From: Rhodovulum sulfidophilum DSM 1374
GTDB taxonomy: Bacteria; Pseudomonadota; Alphaproteobacteria; Rhodobacterales; Rhodobacteraceae
NCBI RefSeq assembly: GCF_001633165.1
Contig: NZ_CP015418.1
Span: forward strand, 2,480,001-2,544,000
Length of the DNA stretch: 64,000 nucleotides
Direction: 5' to 3'
The translations under genes were made by a program, and so were the position numbers. This document shows, in pieces, positions 1 through 7,619 of the stretch. Under the pieces are notes generated by a model, which was given only the letters and a program-made list of their open reading frames with translations, was not told the origin of the DNA and ran no database searches. How positions within the stretch are numbered: the first letter of the stretch is position 1; every line of letters starts with the position of its first letter.

Positions 1-1
1 T

Positions 2-223
2 CCGCTTCGGTGGATCAACGGCTCGCCCGGTTTTGTGTCCATTGAAGGGGGCGTCCTGCAGACCACCGCCCTCTCGATCCGGCGCGGCCGGATAGAAGCG
101 ATCTGGATCATGAGGAATCCCGACAAGCTCAAACATCTGCGCTTGCAGATGTCGGCGCGGAGGTTCCGACGAACCGGCGTTGACGCGTTGGCCGATGCAT
201 TCCCAACCACAGACGTTATATGA
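2..223 (+). CDS. ECF sigma factor, SigJ-like, C-terminal fragment (5' cut by window edge)
   Basis: The frame is open from base 2 to a stop at 221-223, so only the last 73 codons are inside the window. The residues WINGSPGFVSIEGG, then QTTALSI, then MRNPDKLKHL are the typical end of SigJ/ECF41-type extracytoplasmic-function sigma factors, whose C-terminus is a SnoaL-like domain that tunes sigma activity. The usual family ending is near KLxHL. Here about 25 further residues follow, so the tail may be extended or the stop displaced. The sigma2 and sigma4 regions would lie upstream of the window and cannot be checked. Confidence 0.75.
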   Translation, partial: PLRWINGSPGFVSIEGGVLQTTALSIRRGRIEAIWIMRNPDKLKHLRLQMSARRFRRTGVDALADAFPTTDVI

Positions 224-729
224 GCCGACTTGCGACAGAATCCTATTGGTGTGGAATGTGGTCGTGAAGCTCGAAGCCGACCTGCGGCAACCCGACGCGA
301 CGCACGAGCGCCTCGGGCCGCCCGCTCGGGCGCTCGCTGCCGATAGCCGCCGTTCGACACCTCAAGCCCGCGCCGCCTGCGGATCACGGAAGCGGCCGTT
401 CATCCCCGCTGCGGCATGCCCTGGAGCGATCTTTTCCGCGACTCCTAGAGGCCTTGCCGAAGGCCAGAAAAAGGAAGTTCGCTGCGACGACGAACGTTCG
501 TCCTTGCGAATAAAGCCAGCTGACCGCGGAAATGCAGGATTCGCCGTCATTCGATTTTCCGAAGAATGAGTTTATTTGCGCGCGCAAGAATTTCGCTATC
601 ATGCGGCGCAACGCGCGGCTGCCAAGACAAGCATGAGCACGTCGCGCCCTGGTTCGTGTATCTTAGCGAGAGCTGTAAATTGAGCGGTTAATACAGAAGA
701 CCGCATTCTTTTCACTAGTGGGGCAGACT
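224..729. other. Gene-free stretch
   Basis: No convincing coding frame was found here. The open frames on both strands are short, overlap one another and lack ribosome binding sites. It separates the sigma factor fragment from the next plus-strand gene and probably contains that gene's promoter, but no clear -35/-10 pair was recognised. Confidence 0.4.
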
Positions 730-2625
730 ATGGCCAGAGAAGTCAACGAAACAACGGACGATAAGGAAGCTGCCGACGAGAAACCCGCTTCTACGATCCT
801 GCTTGCGTCCGCAGATGATTTCGCAACAATCGATCTTGAGAAGGCGTTGGAAGGGGTTGATCGCGCCGACGAGCGTGCGCTGGAACAGGCGCTAGGCATG
901 GCTGCGAAGGCGGCTGAAGACTCCGGCGATAGAGCTGAAGCGCGCGGCTACCAGCTATTGATGTTTCTCTGCACACTCCAGTTGCGCGTCGAGGATCCGG
1001 GCCCGCCCTGGGGGCCAAGGTTCGTCGGTCGGGAGGGGAGATCCTACACGGCAAGTGACTTCCGCGGGCATCAGAATACCGTGCTCGCGGGCATCGTCGA
1101 CGGGATCAGGCACCCTGCCCTCAGGGCGAGGGTCGCAGATGTCGTGTGGTACAACGACCGCGCTCAGGGCGCCGCTGCCGCGGTAGCCATCGCAGCGTAC
1201 AGCGAGGCCATCGAGCGGCGCTTAGACGGGACATATGCTCCCGAATTTAGGGATGCAGAGCATATTCTTGATCTGGTCGACTGGCTTGAAAGGTCGCTCC
1301 AGATTTCGTCAATGTCCTGCAAGCGTCGCGAAATTCCTGAAACCGTGCGGTCAGCGTTCGAGGCGATGTACGAGCGCGCTTTGAATTCTGGCCAGTACGT
1401 CGCCTTCGAGCGGGTCGCAAACCTCGCGGTGGGCTACGAGTTGGCCGACTGGTCCAGAGTGGCGACTGATGCGTCGAAGCTCGCCAAGAAGCGCACCGGA
1501 GGTGACTACCCGATGGCTGTTCAGGCGGTGTGGAACCTTGCCGCCCGAGCTTACGCAAAGATCGGCGCCGAAGATAGCAAGCGCGAATGCCAGGCACAGT
1601 CTGTCGAAGAAACACTGAGAATGCGCGCGCAGGTCAGCTCCGCGGCGGCTCAGGCCTACTGGACACGCAAGGCCATTGGCGAGCTTCGGGCCGCTCGCGT
1701 CTTCAAGGATCGCATCACTGAGCTTCGGAAGGAATTGCGCGAACTGCAGGAGGCGTCGCTGGACGAATTCGGGCAATTCAGCATCCCGCTCGATATCACG
1801 CAGGAGCGCAAAGGGACGATAGAATTATTCGAAGGGCTAACCCTACCGGACGTGCTGCTCCAGTTTGCACTTCTGGCCTCGGCGCCTAAGCTGGAACATC
1901 TCAAGCAGCAAGCGCTCGAGAGTCGAAAGGACGGTTTCGTCTCGTCGGTCTTCGGCGGCAGCTATTCCGACCATGAGGGAAAGACGGTAGCCGAGACGCC
2001 CGCCCTGAAGCTTGATGGAGAGCCTGACGGTGCTTGGCTGAAGGAGCAGTACCTTCGGACACTCGATATTTGGTGGCACCAGATAGTTGGCGGCTACATC
2101 GAGCCTGCGCGTCGCACCATCATGGCCCGATTTCCGTTGGAGGTCAGGCACTTTGCGGCCATCGCTCAGATGAGCCCTTTCGTCCCTCCTGGGCAAGAAC
2201 ACGTGTTTGCTCTAGGGTTTGCGCGGCTCATCCAGGGAGACGCCGCTTCGGCTGCTTACCTGCTGATCCCTCAGCTTGAGAACTCTCTCCGCCATGTGAT
2301 GCTTAACGCCAGCCGAGAAACATCCAAGATAAAGCCTAATCTTCTCCAAGAAGAGCGATCGCTGTCAGGGATGCTAGGGTTTCTTCGCCCAGAATTGGAG
2401 GATGTTTTCGGGGCCGATATCGTCAATGAAATCGACCTGCTATTCCATCACAGCCCCGGCCCTCAGCTTCGGCACGAGATGGCGCACGGCAAGGTATCCG
2501 CAGGCCAATGCTACCACGCGACAGGTGTCTATGCTTCATGGATGATTTACCACCTTACTTGTCTCCCCTTGATCAAGCACTGGAAAGAGCTCGTTGCCTC
2601 CGAGATCGAACAGGCTGCGCTCTGA
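730..2625 (+). CDS. DUF4209-type protein with HEPN-like R-x4-H motif
   Basis: The product has about 631 residues if ATG 730 is used (GGGG six bases upstream); a GTG at 718 is in frame and possible. The N-terminal two thirds is a mainly helical region with no recognised domain. Near residues 581-587 is RHEMAHG, which fits the R(N)xxxHG signature of the DUF4209 family and also the R-x4-H motif that HEPN-superfamily RNases use as their active site. Function is unknown. HEPN proteins often act in defence or stress, and the neighbours (Fic protein, IS debris, prophage) suggest an accessory role, but that is inference. Base composition is less GC-rich than the prophage and operons to the right. Confidence 0.7.
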   Translation: MAREVNETTDDKEAADEKPASTILLASADDFATIDLEKALEGVDRADERALEQALGMAAKAAEDSGDRAEARGYQLLMFLCTLQLRVEDPGPPWGPRFVGREGRSYTASDFRGHQNTVLAGIVDGIRHPALRARVADVVWYNDRAQGAAAAVAIAAYSEAIERRLDGTYAPEFRDAEHILDLVDWLERSLQISSMSCKRREIPETVRSAFEAMYERALNSGQYVAFERVANLAVGYELADWSRVATDASKLAKKRTGGDYPMAVQAVWNLAARAYAKIGAEDSKRECQAQSVEETLRMRAQVSSAAAQAYWTRKAIGELRAARVFKDRITELRKELRELQEASLDEFGQFSIPLDITQERKGTIELFEGLTLPDVLLQFALLASAPKLEHLKQQALESRKDGFVSSVFGGSYSDHEGKTVAETPALKLDGEPDGAWLKEQYLRTLDIWWHQIVGGYIEPARRTIMARFPLEVRHFAAIAQMSPFVPPGQEHVFALGFARLIQGDAASAAYLLIPQLENSLRHVMLNASRETSKIKPNLLQEERSLSGMLGFLRPELEDVFGADIVNEIDLLFHHSPGPQLRHEMAHGKVSAGQCYHATGVYASWMIYHLTCLPLIKHWKELVASEIEQAAL

Positions 2626-2839
2626 AGTTTTCGAGGCAGCTCATGTTCCACCTATGAAGCTGGTAGATAAGACAAAATTTACGTGCTGCAGTTGAAAATA
2701 TTGGAGAAACACCCAAGTCGCTTTAACCCCGAAGCTACGAACTTATGGTTCAGGCTGCGCGCCATTGAACGTTGTGCGCGCGCCCAGAAACGGTTCTTGC
2801 AGCTGGGATGGAAATACTTGGCGGACATTGGTTTGACTA

Positions 2840-2974
2840 GGGTCAGGACCCATTGATTTAGTCGAGCGAGCGTGATTCACCGTTCGAAAGCGAGCGGTGA
2901 ACATGTCTGATCTTTTCTGGTTAGCCTATGGAGCAGCTCTCGACGAGCGACGCAGATCGGCCGAGGCTGTGTGA
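2840..2974 (+). pseudogene. Remnant of an IS5-family element and transposase N-terminus
   Basis: GGGTCAGGACCCATTGATTT at 2840-2859 looks like the outer end of IS5-family elements common in alphaproteobacteria. It is followed about 60 bases later by an ATG (2903) encoding MSDLFWL, the characteristic start of their transposases. After these seven residues the frame is unrelated and stops at 2974, inside the left repeat of the next element. No second IS end was found. The identification rests on memory of the family, not on an alignment. Confidence 0.4.
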
Positions 2975-3125
2975 AAACTCGGTCAGGCATGGTCGACCCC
3001 GAAACGATGTTCTTCCAAAGGAGCTGCGGCAGTATTTCGTTCTGGCACGGGTCGCCGCACACGGGCCACTGAGGAAAGTGTTCCCACCAGATTCTCGAAA
3101 TTGGAGTTTTCACACAGCCTCGGCC
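2959..3125. repeat. MITE-like element with perfect 22-bp terminal inverted repeats
   Basis: Bases 2959-2980 and 3104-3125 are perfect inverted copies of each other (core GGCTGTGTGAAAACTC), enclosing 123 bases without a usable gene. Length and structure fit a non-autonomous miniature element mobilised by a transposase encoded elsewhere. No clean target duplication is visible at the borders. It lies inside the IS5 remnant, so it may have inserted there or be part of the same decayed mosaic. Confidence 0.55.
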
Positions 3126-3378
3126 CTTTGCTGCCGTTCGTCGGGTCATCATTGCCGCAGCGCGGCTTCCCCATACCGGACCTTCATGGCACCGCGCAGC
3201 ATAGCCCAGGGCCCTAAGGTCGGCTCAGCGCAGAGTATGAGGTTTGCAAAGTTCAGCGAAACGGTCCCAACCCGCAGCTCGGTGGGGCGGAGTGCGCCAC
3301 GCCGAAGAAGTTCAGGTGGTGACAATGCCCAAGCGCAACGCTACCGTGGCGAATAATAAATGGATTGAGGGACTTTAA

Positions 3379-4083
3379 ATGGATCCATACGAAAACCTTT
3401 CTGAAGACAACCACGTTGCGTTTCTTCAGCTCGAAAAAGAATTTCGGAATGAACTGGAAGCGGCGCAAGAAGATCAAAATTCAAGCTGGTCCTATATCGC
3501 CGCCGACTACATGAACAAGACACTTGCCGCCGCTTATGCTTTGGACGTTGATGCTCTCTCCGGGTTTTCTGTCAATACACGCGACAACAACGAGCATTTC
3601 AACGACTTCCTGCGCGCTGTGGACAACGTGATTATCCAGATGCGCATTGCAAATTCCCGAAGCCGAAACGCCATGAGCGTGGGGCTGACAGAAGCGCAGA
3701 AGACCAAGATTCACCACTTCATTGAGAAAATCCGTCGCGAAGTTGATTCGTCTTCTGCACCAGATTCCAAGAAAGACAAGCTCTATGACATATTGGCGAA
3801 ACTCGCCCAAGAGGTAAGCAAGGCGCGCACTAGGTATGAGCGTTTTGCCGACTTGGCGCGGTCACTGGCTGGATTGAGTGCGGACGTTGAGCGCGAGGGC
3901 GCGCGCCCTTGGTGGCCTTGGTTTGAAAAGATTATGGGCGTTTTGGATGATGCCAAAGAGGCTGAGCCCAGTTTGCCAAAGCCGCCAGAAATCAAGAAGA
4001 TCGAGCCGCCCCGCAAAGAGCTGCCCAAGCCTGATGCGGGATATGGCGGCGGGCGAGACCTAGACGACGAAATTCCCTTCTAA
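3379..4083 (+). CDS. Unknown 234-residue protein with SSB-like C-terminal tip
   Basis: No family was recognised. The protein is predicted to be mostly helical and charged for residues 1-195, followed by a proline/lysine-rich linker and a Gly-rich segment. It ends in DLDDEIPF (residues 227-234). This acidic tip with terminal IPF matches the conserved tail by which single-stranded DNA binding protein docks its partners (RecO, PriA, exonuclease I and others). The body shows no obvious OB-fold pattern, so it is not clearly an SSB. GAGGGA lies 7 bases before the ATG. GC content is visibly lower than the prophage. The next gene downstream on the same strand is a Fic protein after 222 bases. Confidence 0.75.
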   Translation: MDPYENLSEDNHVAFLQLEKEFRNELEAAQEDQNSSWSYIAADYMNKTLAAAYALDVDALSGFSVNTRDNNEHFNDFLRAVDNVIIQMRIANSRSRNAMSVGLTEAQKTKIHHFIEKIRREVDSSSAPDSKKDKLYDILAKLAQEVSKARTRYERFADLARSLAGLSADVEREGARPWWPWFEKIMGVLDDAKEAEPSLPKPPEIKKIEPPRKELPKPDAGYGGGRDLDDEIPF

Positions 4084-4305
4084 TCGAAGCAATTTCGCTT
4101 ACACTCTAATTGCGGCACGAGCGATTTGTGGGCGGCTGCGGGCTGGAAATGACGTCCTCCCGACTATGAGCATACACTTCTGGTGCTGCGCCGCCGCAAG
4201 TCCGCTCTCAGCCCGAAGCTGCCGGGCGAGCTTCGTCGCGGCATTCGGCTAGCCAAAGGCGAAAATTCAGTGGTGTTCATAGCTTGTTAACCTTGAGGAG
4301 AAAAA

Positions 4306-5121
4306 ATGCTTGATGGCAGCGGCATAGACCCAAAACTTTTTCAAAACTATCTGCACCACTACAAAAAAATTGATGAAATAGATTATTCCGGTGATCGTCC
4401 TTACCTCACTTGCGAAGACGTGCTAGATGCGCATTTCTTGATTTGCAATCATTTCCTAAAGTTAGGAGATGGAATTGCGGGTTTTGGCCCAAAGGACTTT
4501 TACCTTCTTTCTTCTGCAGTTGGTCGGCAACTGGCTTCTGCCTTCGGCTCATTTGTTTACAATGATTTTTGGGACATCGCCTCTTCACTGATCTTCGGGC
4601 TGATCAACGACCACCCTTTCCACGATGGGAACAAACGGACTGCGTTTCTCAGCTCGGTTTTCTTCATGATGGAACATGGTTACACACCATCTGTGGACAT
4701 CACCCAAGTCGAAGACTTCACGGTCGAGATCGCGGACTTCAAGCGCGCAAATGGCAGACATATGGAGGTCAGTGAAATCTCCCCAAGGTTCAAGACAATG
4801 TTTCGCAAGCAGGACAATAGAATGTCCTACATTGTGACATTCAATGAACTTCAAAAATTGCTGGGAGCACATGGTTGTTCCATTGGTTGTCCAAGCGGAA
4901 ACTTCATCAACGTATACGTTGGCGACCAACGAGTATCTCAAATCGGCTTTCCAGGGTGGTCTAGGGAAGTATCTCGAAACGCTATTTCGACAGTGCGGAA
5001 GTCCACAGGACTTCTGCCTGAGAATGGCATTGATGCACAGGTCTTCTTTAAGGGGGCAGATCCACTGAGTGTTTTGATCGGCGCTTACGAAGAGCCGCTA
5101 AAGCGGCTTGCGTATCGCTGA
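4306..5121 (+). CDS. Doc/Fic-family protein with C-terminal extension
   Basis: Residues 103-111 read HPFHDGNKR, the Fic/Doc active-site motif HxFxDGNKR, preceded by a Doc-like helical region (LTCEDVLDAHFLI, about residues 32-44). Doc phosphorylates EF-Tu and most Fic enzymes AMPylate proteins; which applies here is not decidable. Doc is about 126 residues long, while this protein has 271. Residues about 180-250 (VTFNELQKLLGAHGCS onward) resemble the small dsRNA-binding fold of HicA toxins but lack the catalytic His (GN replaces the GSH/GKH pattern). No Phd-like antitoxin or inhibitory (S/T)xxxE(G/N) helix was seen. GAGGAG precedes the ATG. The AT-rich composition suggests recent acquisition. 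Confidence 0.8.
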   Translation: MLDGSGIDPKLFQNYLHHYKKIDEIDYSGDRPYLTCEDVLDAHFLICNHFLKLGDGIAGFGPKDFYLLSSAVGRQLASAFGSFVYNDFWDIASSLIFGLINDHPFHDGNKRTAFLSSVFFMMEHGYTPSVDITQVEDFTVEIADFKRANGRHMEVSEISPRFKTMFRKQDNRMSYIVTFNELQKLLGAHGCSIGCPSGNFINVYVGDQRVSQIGFPGWSREVSRNAISTVRKSTGLLPENGIDAQVFFKGADPLSVLIGAYEEPLKRLAYR

Positions 5122-5475
5122 TCCCTTCATGCCGGTCTCCTTAGACGCTGCCTAAGACGAGAACGATTTTTTATGCGTGCCCAGTACAATGAAGTCTAAG
5201 AACTCATCGCGTTTGAATCCCTCAAGGGGGCTCGCACTAGCCATCTGTCGAGCCTCGCTCGATGGGCCGGAAGTGCCGGGCGATGCACGGGTGGACGCCA
5301 GGAGAGCCATGTCCGCTTCCTGCGCACAGCTGCCGTTCGTCGAGAGCGCAGCCAAGGTTGGCTCTCCGCCCAAACCTCCGAGATCCGGCCGACTCGGCGT
5401 CGAAGCGCGGTGAAGGTCCGGTTCTGGGAAGCTCGGCCGATACCTCGGAATGGGGCCGAACGTCCGGTCTCCGCC
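5122..5475. other. Gene-free stretch at the presumed left side of the prophage
   Basis: No gene was found between the Fic gene and the last minus-strand prophage gene. This is where a left attachment site could be expected, but no copy of the tRNA-Arg 3' end was found here by eye. Confidence 0.35.
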
Positions 5476-6051
5476 CTATGCCCCACACAGCCGCCCGGTC
5501 AGCGCGACCAGCTCCCGCTCCTCGGCGGCGGACTGCACCAGGCCGTAGCTCGCGGCGATCCGCCGGAACCGCAGCACATACTGACAGCGGAAGCCCGGAT
5601 CCGGCGGCAACCAGTCGAGCGGCCCGCGCGCGCCTTTCGAGCGGTTCGCCGAGGCGCTGACGGGCAGCAGGTTGACCGGATCGCGGGCGAAGCGGGCGCG
5701 CTTCGCGGCGGGCCAGCTGGCGGCACCGTGGCCCCATGCATAGCGCAGCGGCACGATGTGATCGATGTCGAGATCGCCCGCCTCGGTGATCACCTGCCCG
5801 GTATAGGGCGCGAACCAGCGGCCGTGGCGCACCGAGCAGCCCGAGGGCGCGAGCCGCACCGGCACGGTGGAGAGGTCCGCCAGCAGCTCGGCGCGGGTAT
5901 CGAGGCAGTTGCCGTCCGGATCGGTCCAGCCCGAGCCGAAGGCTGCGCGCTCATAGGGCAGGGCCGGTGCGACGCTCTGCGGCGCCTGCGCGACCGGCGC
6001 GCAGGTCAGGAGCGTCAGGCTCAGCAGGAGCAGGGACAGGAGACGGCGCAT
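5476..6051 (-). CDS. DUF1524/GmrSD-type HNH nuclease, exported
   Basis: The 191-residue protein starts with a hydrophobic export signal (residues 4-22, ending near TCAPVAQA; a Cys at 17 could be lipidated but the lipobox is atypical). It then carries the HNH pattern of the DUF1524 family: NCLDTRAELL (49-58), DIDHIVPL (95-102) and DPVNLLPVSASANRSKG (124-140). Such proteins are predicted secreted or periplasmic nucleases and are common in Rhodobacteraceae and their phages. It lies 62 bases downstream of the Dam-type methylase on the same strand. Here it could be a phage-borne accessory gene (moron) or the first chromosomal gene beyond the border. Confidence 0.85.
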   Translation of the reverse strand: MRRLLSLLLLSLTLLTCAPVAQAPQSVAPALPYERAAFGSGWTDPDGNCLDTRAELLADLSTVPVRLAPSGCSVRHGRWFAPYTGQVITEAGDLDIDHIVPLRYAWGHGAASWPAAKRARFARDPVNLLPVSASANRSKGARGPLDWLPPDPGFRCQYVLRFRRIAASYGLVQSAAEERELVALTGRLCGA

Positions 6052-6113
6052 GGGATAGACCTTTTACCGGGCGCCCCCAAGATCCGGTTAAACGCCGACC
6101 GGGCCGGGGGAAC

Positions 6114-6929
6114 TCATACGAGCCCCACCCTGACCTCGCGATTGGCGATGATCAACTCCCGCGCGGCGGTCGCGCCGCTCTTCGAGACCGAGTAAGTCAG
6201 CCGCACCTCCTCGATCACGAAGGCGCCGAACAGATCGCGGATCTCGGGCCGGTCGTTGATCGACAGCAGGAAGGCGCCCTTGATCCGGCCCAGGCGCTCG
6301 GCCAGCTCGGCGAACTGGTCGCGGTCGAAGAGCCCCTTGCCGTAATCGTCCTCGCCGCCCCAATAGGGCGGATCGAGATAGAACAGCGCCTGCGGGCCAT
6401 CATAGCGGGCCAGCACGTCCTGCCAGGGCAGGTTCTCGAAGACCACGCCGTCGAGCCGGGTATGAGCGGCGTCGAGCAGCGGGCCGATCTTGGCCAGGCT
6501 GAACAGAGGCCCACTGTTCGGCGATATGCCGAAAACCCCGCGGAGCTGCCCGCCGAAGGCCAGCCGCTGCAGATAGAGGAAGCGCGCGGCACGTTCCAGA
6601 TCGGTCAGCGTGGCCGGATCGCAGGCGCGGAGCCGCTCGAACTCGCGGCGCGAGGTGATCTGGAAGCGCATCACCTCCATCAGCTGGGGATAATGGCGCT
6701 GCAACACGCGGAAGAGATTGGTGATCTCGCCGTTCAGGTCGTTCGCCACCTCCAGACGCGGGCGCCAGCTTCGGCGCAGGAAGACCCCGCCCATGCCGAG
6801 GAAGGGCTCGACATAGGTGCGGTGCGGGATCGCCTCGATCCGCTCGATGATCCGCCGGTTGAGGGCCTTCTTGCCGCCCATCCACGGGGCGACGGGGGTT
6901 GCGGGGACGGTTTTTCGCATTTCGTTCAT
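6114..6929 (-). CDS. D12-class DNA adenine N6-methyltransferase (Dam-like)
   Basis: The 271-residue length fits Dam/DpnM-type enzymes. The SAM-binding region reads EPFLGMGG (residues 41-48) and the catalytic motif is DPPYW (186-190), the D12-class DPPY. It methylates adenine in a short recognition sequence that cannot be read from the protein. No cognate restriction gene is adjacent, so protection of phage DNA against host restriction, or a regulatory role, is more likely than a restriction-modification pair. It is preceded (on its own strand) by a 360-base, hairpin-rich, gene-free region. Confidence 0.9.
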   Translation of the reverse strand: MNEMRKTVPATPVAPWMGGKKALNRRIIERIEAIPHRTYVEPFLGMGGVFLRRSWRPRLEVANDLNGEITNLFRVLQRHYPQLMEVMRFQITSRREFERLRACDPATLTDLERAARFLYLQRLAFGGQLRGVFGISPNSGPLFSLAKIGPLLDAAHTRLDGVVFENLPWQDVLARYDGPQALFYLDPPYWGGEDDYGKGLFDRDQFAELAERLGRIKGAFLLSINDRPEIRDLFGAFVIEEVRLTYSVSKSGATAARELIIANREVRVGLV

Positions 6930-6950
6930 GTCAGGAACCTGTTCTAGGTC

Positions 6951-7170
6951 CGCCCGCTCTCGCGAGAGCCGGGCGACAGATTCCCTCTCGGGTGTCGGCG
7001 CAGCATCTGTTGACGCAGGCTGCGTGGTGAGGCGGTGCTACAACACCGCCTTGCCCCCGCCCGTAAGCGGGGGGAATTCAGTTGCGTGAGAGAAGGAAAG
7101 GGTGGCACCCCCAAGCGGGCACGCGAGAACGGGGCGACCCCCGCGGGCGTTGGGCCTGCGAGGGTCTAAT
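6951..7170. other. Hairpin-rich intergenic region, candidate structured RNA
   Basis: Several inverted repeats are packed together between the spanin candidate and the Dam gene. 6951-6975 has a perfect 12-base palindrome core (CTCTCGCGAGAG) with CGCCCG/CGGGCG flanks. 7013-7025 pairs ACGCA with TGCGT, and 7031-7050 pairs GGCGGTG with CACCGCC around CTACAA. 7054-7073 pairs CCCCCGC with GCGGGGG around CCGTAA. GC-rich imperfect repeats follow to about 7170. No long U tract follows, so these are not simple terminators. The rest (7171-7289) is AT-richer with no gene seen. Confidence 0.45.
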
Positions 7171-7289
7171 TTAGTTTCAGTTCTTTGATAAGTTTAGTGG
7201 GCCCTTGCCTGGCCAGTTCCGTTGTTATAGCGGATACCCTAACCAAAGGTTGTCTGTATTATAGATAACTCGCCTTATGGTTGTATTTC

Positions 7290-7619
7290 TCATGATCGCC
7301 TTCCCCTGACCGCTTCGCCGATCCGCCGCCCGATCTCGCCGGGCGAGGGGGCGATCCATCCGATCAGGGCGACCAGCACGATCCAGGGCGGAATGACATT
7401 GACGATGACGGTCTCGACGCGGTCGGCGCGGAGGCGGTTCTCGGATTGCTCCTGGCGGATCTCGCGGGCGCGGGGCCGAAGGATGGAAGGCGCGTTTTCG
7501 ACCTTCTGGCCCTGGACGTTTTCGGCCCCGGCCTGGACGTTGGCGGCGACGTTTGGCCCGAGCGGCACGGGCAGCCCGCCGCATCCGGCCAGCAGCAGCG
7601 CCGCGAGGAGCGCCCTCAT
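7290..7619 (-). CDS. Lipoprotein with C-terminal membrane segment, candidate u-spanin
   Basis: The 109-residue protein begins MRALLAALLLAGCGG, a short signal with a clear lipobox (LAGC, Cys 13). Near its C-terminus it has one hydrophobic segment (about residues 71-91, VIVNVIPPWIVLVALIGW). An outer-membrane lipid anchor at one end and an inner-membrane helix at the other, with a polar periplasmic linker, is the architecture of unimolecular spanins such as T1 gp11, which fuse the two membranes in the last step of lysis. Its ATG overlaps the endolysin stop by four bases (ATGA), so it is translationally coupled to the lysis genes. Confidence 0.75.
   Translation of the reverse strand: MRALLAALLLAGCGGLPVPLGPNVAANVQAGAENVQGQKVENAPSILRPRAREIRQEQSENRLRADRVETVIVNVIPPWIVLVALIGWIAPSPGEIGRRIGEAVRGRRS

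Larger units (their letters stand above)
2626..3378. other. Gene-free strip with mobile-element debris
   Basis: About 750 bases hold no intact gene. Around 2840 begins an IS5-type end, 2903-2974 keeps the first codons of a transposase, and 2959-3125 is a short element bounded by perfect inverted repeats. The rest (3126-3378) is degenerate sequence whose only clear signal is GAGGGA just before the gene starting at 3379. Confidence 0.5.

Noticed and set aside
5196..5230. T-loop-like GTTTGAATCCCTC at about 5210, considered as the missing att copy or a tRNA fragment.
   Set aside because: It is in the opposite orientation to the tRNA-Arg and neighbouring bases do not match.
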